Positions 1 through 5,597 of a stretch of 5,597 nt of DNA are shown here, one piece after another. How positions within the stretch are numbered: position 1 is the stretch's first letter; the number at the start of each line of letters is the position of its first letter. The notes under the pieces are model-generated. The model worked only from the letters and a program-made list of their open reading frames with translations. It was not told where the DNA came from and ran no database searches. The stretch is from an uncultured Collinsella sp. GTDB lineage: Bacteria; Actinomycetota; Coriobacteriia; Coriobacteriales; Coriobacteriaceae. The position numbers and the translations under genes are program-made. The stretch spans positions 1 to 5,597 of the forward strand of contig CABUGR010000091.1 of assembly GCA_902491135.1 (NCBI GenBank), in the 5' to 3' direction.

Positions 1-862
1 CCACAAAGACAAACGCCATGATCACGATGATAATGTCGAGCAGCGTCATCCACATCGTAGAGTCGCCGTCCACGTCGTCGCGCGCATAGCCAATGCCCTG
101 ATTGGAATCGGCGTCGATGAGGTCATCCACGCGCGCATCGGCATCGGTCAGCGCCTCGACCATATCCTGCTCCGCATCGGTGCGGTCCACGGTGGAGAGA
201 TCGCGATCGGCAAAGGTGAAGGAGTAGGTGTAGGCAGGTGCGCCGCCGGCGTCCTCAAGCGCGGCAAAGCCGGCGTCGGTGACCTCGGCCACGCCATAGG
301 TGATGGTGTTCACCGTAAAGTCCGAATTGTTGAGGAACAGCGCCTGGCTATCGGGCTGGGCCATGATGCCGCAGATGATGTAGGCGCGACCCTCAAGCTC
401 AACCTTATCGCCCACGGCGAGGTCGTTGTTGGTGGCGAAGACACGGTCGATGGCCACCTCATCGTCCGTCTTGGGCTCCTTGCCCTCACAGTAGGACGCG
501 ATATCGACCTTGGTGCGGTGCGCATAGGTGCGCAGCGTGCGCTTGGTGCCGTCGTCGCCGGCGGTCTTTTTGATGATGGCGTCGATGGAGAAATTCTTGT
601 AGAGCGTAACGCCGCCGACGTCGCCGGCTGCATCTTCGGCGGCCCTGAGTTGATCGTCGGTAGCCTCGAAGGAGGTGGTCACGCGGCCGTCCTCAATCGT
701 GTACGCATCGCGCATGTCGTCGATGAGGCAGCCGATGGAATGGGCTGCGAGCAAAAAGCCCGAGGTGAGAGCGATGCTTCCGCACATAAGCAAAAAGATG
801 CCCAGGTACTTGCCGATATTGCGACGCAGCTCACGCGGGAGACGTTTTGCGAGAGGTGTCAT
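1..862 (-). CDS. ABC transporter permease, FtsX/MacB type (N-terminal part, cut by window edge)
   Basis: This is the membrane subunit of the exporter powered by the ATPase encoded just upstream. Reading leftwards from ATG at 862-860, the frame stays open for 287 codons to base 1, so the 3' part is missing. The protein begins with a short basic cytoplasmic stretch (MTPLAKRLPRELRRNIGKY). One membrane segment follows at about residues 20-42, then a large extracytoplasmic domain at about 45-268. A second hydrophobic segment starts near 272 (TLLDIIIVIMAFVFV) and runs off the edge. One N-terminal helix, a long external domain and then further helices is the FtsX/MacB permease plan, in which the membrane part transmits ATPase motion to the external domain (mechanotransmission) rather than forming a classical channel. 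Eight bases separate it from the ATPase stop, and AGGCGG (867-872) overlaps that stop and serves as the ribosome site. Full length and number of FtsX domains cannot be seen. Substrate is unknown; lipids, peptides or antimicrobials are possibilities. Confidence 0.9.
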   Translation of the reverse strand, partial: MTPLAKRLPRELRRNIGKYLGIFLLMCGSIALTSGFLLAAHSIGCLIDDMRDAYTIEDGRVTTSFEATDDQLRAAEDAAGDVGGVTLYKNFSIDAIIKKTAGDDGTKRTLRTYAHRTKVDIASYCEGKEPKTDDEVAIDRVFATNNDLAVGDKVELEGRAYIICGIMAQPDSQALFLNNSDFTVNTITYGVAEVTDAGFAALEDAGGAPAYTYSFTFADRDLSTVDRTDAEQDMVEALTDADARVDDLIDADSNQGIGYARDDVDGDSTMWMTLLDIIIVIMAFVFV

Positions 863-870
863 GGCGCCGC

Positions 871-1584
<714 letters not shown>

Positions 1585-1588
1585 GGTA

Positions 1589-1594
1589 TCCCCC
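1589..1594 (-). promoter_or_regulatory. Ribosome binding site favouring the 1584 start
   Basis: On the minus strand GGGGGA lies 4 bases before the ATG at 1584-1582. It overlaps the last base of the upstream in-frame ATG (1596-1594), so initiating at 1596 would place this site inside the coding region. This is the reason for preferring the shorter 237-residue ATPase. The 1596 start has only AAGG six bases upstream and remains an alternative. Confidence 0.5.
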
Positions 1595-1613
1595 ATTGTT
1601 AGCCTTGTACTAC

Positions 1614-1642
1614 TTTATGAACGTAATAGTAAACCTTGGCGA
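1614..1642 (-). promoter_or_regulatory. Possible promoter of the MacB-type ATPase/permease module
   Basis: On the minus strand TCGCCA (1642-1637) and CATAAA (1619-1614) each match four of six bases of the -35 and -10 consensus and are separated by 17 bases. Transcription would start near 1607, leaving a leader of about 22 bases before the preferred ATG at 1584 but only about 10 before the ATG at 1596. The surrounding bases are AT-rich compared with the genes on both sides, which fits a promoter. The match is modest; TACTAT at 1631-1626 is a competing -10, but it has no good -35. Confidence 0.3.
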
Positions 1643-1681
1643 ACTATTTTGGAGCGAGGCCTGGGATTTATTTCAGACTAA

Positions 1682-1731
1682 TCATTGGGGACGTACTTAA
1701 ATGACTGGCCGTTTAAGAACACCCCCAATGA
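1682..1731 (-). repeat. 50-base palindromic element (REP-like or hairpin) between the two modules
   Basis: TCATTGGGG (1682-1690) is repeated inverted as CCCCAATGA (1723-1731), and inside it CTTAAA (1696-1701) pairs with TTTAAG (1712-1717) around a 10-base loop. The spacers between the outer and inner stems are 5 bases on each side and partly pair. It starts 15 bases after the stop codon of the second ABC-2 permease. In minus-strand RNA the two mismatched spacer positions next to the outer stem become G-U pairs, so nearly the whole element folds into one stem with a single U-U mismatch. No run of U follows in either direction, so it is not a standard intrinsic terminator. It may be a dispersed REP/MITE-type repeat, an mRNA 3'-end stabiliser or a factor-assisted terminator. 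Confidence 0.65.
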
Positions 1732-1746
1732 CCAATCACTAGGTGG

Positions 1747-2952
1747 CTAGACGTGAGATTTGGCGCGTGCGAGGGCCAGGCCTGCGGCGGCGATGGCCAT
1801 GGCAAAGAGCGCCGTGACGCCCAGGTCGCAGGCGATGTCGCCCAGCACGGTGGACGTCAGGTCCGCGGCGAGCGCCTTGCCGATCGCGTCGTTCACCCAA
1901 TATGTCGGCACAAAGTGCGCCACGGTCTGCACGGCCGGGCCCATCAGCGACAGCGGCATCCAGGCGCCGCCCAAAAACGTCATGAGCATGCCGAGCAGGT
2001 TGCCCACACCGTTGAGCAGCTCCTCGCGCGCGCCCAGGCTCGAAAGCGCAAAGCCAACGGCCAGCGGCGTGCACGCCAGGGCAAACGTCGCCGCCAGTGC
2101 CAGACACACGCGACCCACGCCGACCTCGGCAACCGCGCCGGCAAAGCCCACGACGCCCATCATGCTCGACACAAACCAGATGCAGACGGTGAGCACCGCG
2201 GCAGCCGCAAACACGGCAAGCGAACGCTGGCGCCCGGAGATTGGGCCGGCCTCCATGCGGCGCACGCGCTCGGGCTCGTTCATGCCCGAGAACACCAGCC
2301 CCACCGACACGATGACAGACGAGATGATCGCGTACGCACCAAAGTTGAAATACGACTCGAGCGTGGCGGCGGCTGTCGAGTCAACCTTGACCTGCTCGAT
2401 CTCGACCTTGGCGCGCTTCGCGGCCGCATGCTCGGCAGCCTTGGCGACGCTACCGTTAGAGGCGGCGCGCTCAAGTGCGGCCGCAGCGCCCGCGAGCGAG
2501 ATCCAGCGCGAGGCCTCGGCAGACGAAAGCGCCGCCGCCATGGTGCCGGAACCATAGGTCACGTCGAGCTTGGGCAGGGCCTCCCCCGCACGGGCGGCTG
2601 CAACAAGATCGTCCTCAAACCCCTCCGGGATAAAGAACACGCAGTCGGCGCTGCCCTTGGCGCTGTTGCTCTTGGAAAGCGCGTCCGCAAGGTCGTAGGT
2701 GTCGTCGCCGACGCCCGTGACCAGCTCAAAACGAGAACCCAGATGCTTGGTAAGCGCCCGCGAAAGGTCGCTATTGTCGCGGTCGACCACGATCACGTTG
2801 GTGTCGTAGGGCTTGTACTCGGTAAGCTGCGACGAGTTCCAGCTCACCGAGGCCGCGATGAATACGCCCATGAGCGAGATGAACACCGTATAGATGAGCA
2901 GGTAGAACGGGTGCGCCAGCGCCATGCGAAGCGCGGTCTTAAAGGTGCTCAT
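1747..2952 (-). CDS. ABC-2 type transporter permease (second of a pair)
   Basis: Integral membrane subunit of the right-hand exporter, 401 residues. The layout is that of the ABC-2 family with a large external domain between the first two helices. TM1 lies at about 16-38, an external domain at about 39-205, then five membrane segments near 206-224, 245-270, 282-304, 314-337 and 372-395, and a short cytoplasmic tail (ARAKSHV). The loop after TM2 is basic (PERVRRMEAG), which fits a cytoplasmic position. Residues about 140-200 form an alanine-rich, probably helical stretch just before TM2. The segment SLMGPAVQTVAHFVPTYW, with its PTYW, resembles the membrane re-entry region common in ABC-2 permeases. 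Start: ATG at 2952 is preceded by GGAAGGAG, whereas the longer frame begins with an unsupported TTG at 2967. It overlaps the previous permease gene by 14 bases, so translation is probably coupled. Its partner is likely the other permease, forming a heterodimer. Substrate is unknown. Confidence 0.92.
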   Translation of the reverse strand: MSTFKTALRMALAHPFYLLIYTVFISLMGVFIAASVSWNSSQLTEYKPYDTNVIVVDRDNSDLSRALTKHLGSRFELVTGVGDDTYDLADALSKSNSAKGSADCVFFIPEGFEDDLVAAARAGEALPKLDVTYGSGTMAAALSSAEASRWISLAGAAAALERAASNGSVAKAAEHAAAKRAKVEIEQVKVDSTAAATLESYFNFGAYAIISSVIVSVGLVFSGMNEPERVRRMEAGPISGRQRSLAVFAAAAVLTVCIWFVSSMMGVVGFAGAVAEVGVGRVCLALAATFALACTPLAVGFALSSLGAREELLNGVGNLLGMLMTFLGGAWMPLSLMGPAVQTVAHFVPTYWVNDAIGKALAADLTSTVLGDIACDLGVTALFAMAIAAAGLALARAKSHV

Positions 2953-4126
2953 AGCGGCTCCTTCCAAAGATCAGCGTGGCGGCGGCAACGAACAGCAGCG
3001 CCATAAGGACCAGCGCGCCGGCGCGAACGGCAAAGGGGCTCAGGTCCTCAAAGAAATACAGGCGATTGAACATGTCGCAGATGAGCTTGACGGGGTTGAG
3101 CCAGCACTCGGCCGGGCAGGCGCGGGCGACGTCGTCGGCAAGTGCCATCGCCGGCTCGCCGTAGAGGCCGGCGAACAGGGCGCACGTGGTGGCAAAGCCC
3201 GTGAGGATGCCCGACTTGGACGCCTTTCCGCCCTTAACGGGAAGCGTGCCCACAAAGAGCCCCAGGCCCGTGGCGGCAAGCGCGGAAGCGGCACCGCCCA
3301 CCAGACACAGCCCCTCGCGCCCGCCAAAGTCGACGCCAACGACTAGGCGCACGTAGCCAATCGCAACCGCCATCGAGGCAAAGGAAACCAGCCACGAGCC
3401 CACAAAGATACCGGCCAGCGATGCCGTCTTGGAAAGACCGCCCACGCAGCGACGCGCGCCAAGGCCCGACAGATTGGGTTGCAGGTCGACGACGCTCAAG
3501 GCGGCAAACTCGGCGGACATCATCGCAACCAGGCCAAAGAGCGCGTAGTAGTAGATGACCGTACCATCGGGCGTGGTGCGTGTCAGGCTTACGCGGCGGG
3601 TGCCACCCTCGAGCGACAGGGCGCGCGCAACCGCCTCCGGGTCGGCGAGCACCGCCGGGTTGTCCTGGGCAATCTGGACCATGAGCTCGGCATTTTGCGT
3701 ATACGAGCTTGCCACCGTCTCCAGAATGCTGCGGTCGGTGAGCACCGTCGACGCACGTGAGCTGTCGTAACTCGATAGCAGCGTGAGTTTGGGCGTGCCC
3801 GCATCGTCGACCGTATAGATGCCCGCAACCTCGCCGGCCTTAAGCGCACGGTTCGCATCGGCTGCGTCATCGCACTCGTGGATCTCGAGCAGCCGGTCGT
3901 CGCCTTCCTGGGCAAGCGACGTCGCTACGCCTTTAAAGGTCGAGGCGTCCCAGGCCTCATCCGCCACGACGGCCACCGGCACCGGGTCGACCGTGCCGTC
4001 GGAGCTCAGATTCGCAAACATAAACATGAACATCGTGGAAAGCGCAATGGGAAAGAGAGCACCCCAAACCCACGTGCTCGGCCGACGCAGCAGCGTCTTG
4101 ACCGTAATGATAATGGTGTTGAACAT
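2939..4126 (-). CDS. ABC-2 type transporter permease (first of a pair)
   Basis: Integral membrane subunit of the right-hand exporter, 395 residues. TM1 (about 18-38) follows a short basic N terminus (MFNTIIITVKTLLRRPSTWVW). An external domain covers about 39-189, then TM2 about 190-212, TM3 235-262, TM4 271-293, TM5 304-322 and TM6 366-387, ending in a basic tail (GRSRYEHL). The lysine-rich loop between TM4 and TM5 (VKGGKASKSG) fits the inside. The external loop between TM5 and TM6 carries Cys337 and Cys341 (ACPAECW), which is unusual. The architecture matches ABC-2 permeases with an extracytoplasmic insertion, and it resembles the second permease in length and plan but not obviously in residue sequence. 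Start: ATG at 4126 has AGGGGG five bases upstream, partly inside the ATPase stop codon. Nine bases separate it from that ATPase, and its end overlaps the next permease. With the ATPase and the second permease it forms a complete exporter. Substrate is unknown. Confidence 0.92.
   Translation of the reverse strand: MFNTIIITVKTLLRRPSTWVWGALFPIALSTMFMFMFANLSSDGTVDPVPVAVVADEAWDASTFKGVATSLAQEGDDRLLEIHECDDAADANRALKAGEVAGIYTVDDAGTPKLTLLSSYDSSRASTVLTDRSILETVASSYTQNAELMVQIAQDNPAVLADPEAVARALSLEGGTRRVSLTRTTPDGTVIYYYALFGLVAMMSAEFAALSVVDLQPNLSGLGARRCVGGLSKTASLAGIFVGSWLVSFASMAVAIGYVRLVVGVDFGGREGLCLVGGAASALAATGLGLFVGTLPVKGGKASKSGILTGFATTCALFAGLYGEPAMALADDVARACPAECWLNPVKLICDMFNRLYFFEDLSPFAVRAGALVLMALLFVAAATLIFGRSRYEHL
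2958..2965 (-). promoter_or_regulatory. Strong internal ribosome binding site deciding the second permease start
   Basis: GGAAGGAG on the minus strand lies 5 bases before the ATG at 2952 and is itself inside the 3' end of the first permease gene. It is the best Shine-Dalgarno match in the window. It shows that translation starts at 2952 rather than at the in-frame TTG at 2967, and that the second permease can be initiated efficiently within the overlap. Confidence 0.85.
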
Positions 4127-4135
4127 GGCCGCCCC

Positions 4136-5074
4136 CTAGTCGCGCAGCTCGCGGCCGGTGATCTCGAGGAACACGTCGTTGAGGGTCGGCGGCTCGCTCC
4201 ACACGCGGCCGAGCGCAACGTCGGCGGCGCGCAGTGTGTCGAGGATGTCGACCAGATTGTGCGGACTCGCCTCGCAGGTGCAGACGAGCTCGCCGCCGGA
4301 CAGCTCAACCGAAAGCACATGCTCGAGGGCGCGCAGCCGCTCGACCGTGGCGGCCTCGACGGCGCCGACCTCGACGGTCACGCGCTCGCCCATCTGAATC
4401 ATGCGCTTGAGCTCGTCGTTGGTGCCCTGCGCCAGCACGCGCCCGCCGTCCATGATCATGATGCGGCTGCAAATCTGCTCGACTTCCTCCATGTAATGGC
4501 TGGTATACACCACCGTGGCGCCCTCGTCGCGCAGGCGGCAGATGCCCTCCAGGATGGCGTTGCGGCTCTGCGGGTCGACCGCCACCGTGGGCTCGTCAAA
4601 AAAGATGAGCTCGGGCTTGTGCGCGATGCCGCAGGCGATGTTGAGGCGGCGCGCCAGGCCGCCCGAGAGCTTGCCGGGGCGAAACTTGGTAAAGTCGCCC
4701 AGCCCGACAAAGTCGATGGCCTCGTCGACCAGCGCGCGACGGCGCTTGCGGTCGGTGACGTAGAGGCTGCAGAAATAGTCAATGTTCTCGCGCACCGTGA
4801 GCTCGTCGAACACCGCCACCTGCTGCGGCACCACGCCGATGCGGCGCTTGAGGTCGTAGCGGGCGGGTGTCATGGGCTCGCCGAACAGCTCGATGGTGCC
4901 TTTGTCGTAGGCGAGCAGCTGCAAAATGCAGTTGATGGACGTAGTCTTGCCCGAGCCGTTGGGGCCCAGCAGGCCAAAGATCTCGCCGGGGGCGATGCTC
5001 AGGTTAAAGTGGTCGAGCGCGATAAGGTCGTCGTAGCGCTTGACGAGGTTTTCGACGTGGACGATGTCTGTCAT
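4136..5074 (-). CDS. ABC transporter ATP-binding protein, DrrA/NatA type
   Basis: Cytoplasmic ATPase that powers export through the two ABC-2 permeases that follow it, 312 residues. Motifs in order: Walker A GPNGSGKTT (37-45), Q-loop Gln84-Gln85 (VVPQQ), signature LSGGLARRL (136-144), Walker B ELIFFDEPT (155-163), D-loop VDP (166-168) and H-loop His193 (YTSHYMEEVE). After the ATPase domain (about 4-220) comes a C-terminal extension of about 90 residues ending in PTLNDVFLEITGRELRD. This tail is the DrrA/NodI/CcmA-like domain found in drug, sodium and polysaccharide exporters and absent from the other ATPase here. All catalytic residues are intact. The signature ends GLARR rather than the common GMKRR/GQQQR, within family variation. 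Start: ATG at 5074 is preceded by AGAAGGG at 7 bases. A GTG at 5140 would add 22 residues without family resemblance and is rejected. It is the first gene of the module and lies opposite a divergent membrane-protein gene. Confidence 0.95.
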   Translation of the reverse strand: MTDIVHVENLVKRYDDLIALDHFNLSIAPGEIFGLLGPNGSGKTTSINCILQLLAYDKGTIELFGEPMTPARYDLKRRIGVVPQQVAVFDELTVRENIDYFCSLYVTDRKRRRALVDEAIDFVGLGDFTKFRPGKLSGGLARRLNIACGIAHKPELIFFDEPTVAVDPQSRNAILEGICRLRDEGATVVYTSHYMEEVEQICSRIMIMDGGRVLAQGTNDELKRMIQMGERVTVEVGAVEAATVERLRALEHVLSVELSGGELVCTCEASPHNLVDILDTLRAADVALGRVWSEPPTLNDVFLEITGRELRD

Positions 5075-5285
5075 GAGGCGGCCCTTCTGTTGATTGCGGC
5101 CCGGTACGATTGCATCATCGCAGGAGCGGGCGGTGCGCACCAGTGAGCTTTGTCACGAGTGCGAGGGGGGGCGGAGGCGAAACCCCGCTCGCGCGAGCGA
5201 TCGACGCCGCTTTGCCGCGCGGGAGGAATGTCACGGTTGCGCAGGCGGCCCCTCCACCGCGCGCAGCTTCGCGTACAATACCCGT
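5075..5285. other. Divergent intergenic region with two perfect palindromes
   Basis: These 211 bases separate the ABC-2 exporter module from the plus-strand membrane-protein gene and must carry control signals for both. A 10-base palindrome GGTGCGCACC lies at 5132-5141 and a 14-base palindrome CGCTCGCGCGAGCG at 5186-5199. GCGAG followed by a G-run (from 5161) can also pair with CCCCGCTCGC (5183-5192), leaving one bulged base, so alternative hairpins compete. Minus-strand GTGACA (5157-5152) looks like a -35, but I see no -10 at proper spacing, so I do not assign the exporter promoter. No coding region in this gap is credible. Confidence 0.5.
5274..5279 (+). promoter_or_regulatory. -10-like TACAAT placed for a leaderless transcript
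   Basis: TACAAT matches five of six bases of the -10 consensus and ends six bases before the ATG at 5286, so transcription would be expected to start at or beside the A of the start codon. The bases between it and the ATG (ACCCGT) and just before it contain no Shine-Dalgarno sequence. This spacing is the pattern known for leaderless genes in actinobacteria. No good -35 is seen 16-18 bases upstream. Confidence 0.5.
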
Positions 5286-5597
5286 ATGAACAGGCTTTTC
5301 GACAAATCGATTGTGCTGGCGTGCTGCATTGCGGCCGCCATGGGTCTTACTGTGGACGCTCGCCTGGTCGCGGCGTTTTGCCTTGGCGTTATTGCCACCT
5401 CGCTGGCCGAGGTCGCACAGGAGGAACGCACGCGCCGTGTAAGCGAGGCCGCGAGTTACGCTTACATCATCGTGGCCGTCTTCGTGCCGCCGTTTGTGCC
5501 GTTTGCGCCTCTCGCCCTCTATGACATCGCGCGACGCGTGCGCCGCGAGCACGCCTGGGTCGTGCTGGGCATTGGCATCGCCTTTGTCTTTGCGCTC
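5286..5597 (+). CDS. Polytopic membrane protein, N-terminal part (possible sensor kinase input domain), cut by window edge
   Basis: From ATG at 5286 the frame is open for 104 codons to the right edge. The visible part is mostly membrane. Hydrophobic segments lie at about residues 7-23 (IVLACCIAAAMGLTV), 27-42 (LVAAFCLGVIATSLAE), 57-79 (AYIIVAVFVPPFVPFAPLALY) and from 90 onwards. Charged loops lie at 45-55 (QEERTRRVSEA) and 81-89 (IARRVRREH). There is no signal peptide cleavage motif. No enzymatic domain is within view. A series of short helices at the N terminus, and a position divergent to an exporter operon, would fit the membrane input domain of a histidine kinase, but this is a guess; a plain transporter or unknown membrane protein is equally compatible. 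It appears to lack a ribosome site and probably has a leaderless mRNA. Codon use resembles that of the neighbours. Confidence 0.75.
   Translation, partial: MNRLFDKSIVLACCIAAAMGLTVDARLVAAFCLGVIATSLAEVAQEERTRRVSEAASYAYIIVAVFVPPFVPFAPLALYDIARRVRREHAWVVLGIGIAFVFAL

Noticed and set aside
1682..1731. Standard intrinsic terminator
   Set aside because: The hairpin is convincing but no U-run follows it on either strand, so it is listed as a palindromic element instead.
1753..3006. Long plus-strand open frame of 417 codons opposite the second ABC-2 permease
   Set aside because: It is antisense to a clear permease gene, its translation is basic, histidine/arginine-rich and without recognisable domains. 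Long antisense frames are expected in GC-rich genes.
5075..5140. Upstream GTG start for the DrrA-type ATPase
   Set aside because: The extra 22 residues do not resemble the family, while the ATG at 5074 has AGAAGGG at good spacing and gives the usual N terminus.
3878..5146. Long plus-strand open frame of 422 codons opposite the DrrA-type ATPase
   Set aside because: The opposite strand carries a fully motif-complete ATPase. The plus-strand product has low-complexity composition typical of a mirror frame and no ribosome site.
5150..5524. Plus-strand frame of 124 codons overlapping the membrane-protein gene in another frame
   Set aside because: Arginine/glycine/cysteine-rich translation with no pattern. 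The ATG at 5286 in the other frame gives clear membrane helices and continues to the window edge.
5115..5552. Minus-strand frame of 145 codons across the divergent gap and the membrane-protein gene
   Set aside because: Composition is arginine/alanine-rich without hydrophobic or domain structure, and it overlaps the better supported plus-strand membrane protein.

Overview
The window is GC-rich, with strong G/C preference at third codon positions. It reads as a chromosomal fragment from a high-GC Gram-positive bacterium. Protein style (short ABC exporter operons, FtsX-type permease beginning with an ELRRNIGKYLGIFLLM-like segment) suggests an actinobacterial relative, possibly Coriobacteriia such as Collinsella. 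That placement is inference from protein style, not a database result.

Layout: five of the six genes are on the minus strand, in two ABC-transporter modules that read from right to left. Module A (5074 down to 1747) encodes a DrrA/NatA-type ATPase followed by two different ABC-2 type permeases of about 400 residues. This is a complete set for a heterodimeric-permease exporter. Module B (1584 down past the left edge) encodes a MacB/LolD-type ATPase followed by an FtsX/MacB-type permease, cut off by the window after 287 residues. On the plus strand, reading away from module A, the first 104 codons of a polytopic membrane protein begin at 5286. It may be the membrane input domain of a sensor kinase, but no catalytic part is visible.

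The 150-base gap between the modules (1597-1746) is clearly more AT-rich than the rest. It holds a 50-base palindromic element whose arm mismatches become G-U wobbles only in the minus-strand transcript, and a possible promoter/operator for module B. The 211-base divergent gap (5075-5285) holds two perfect GC-rich palindromes and a -10-like TACAAT six bases before the plus-strand ATG, which points to leaderless expression of that gene.

The genes within each module are tightly coupled. In both modules the ATPase UAG stop is part of the permease Shine-Dalgarno sequence, and the two ABC-2 permeases overlap by 14 bases. Substrates of both exporters are unknown. I found no convincing evidence of a wholly new system; the items most worth a second look are the palindromic element and the leaderless start.
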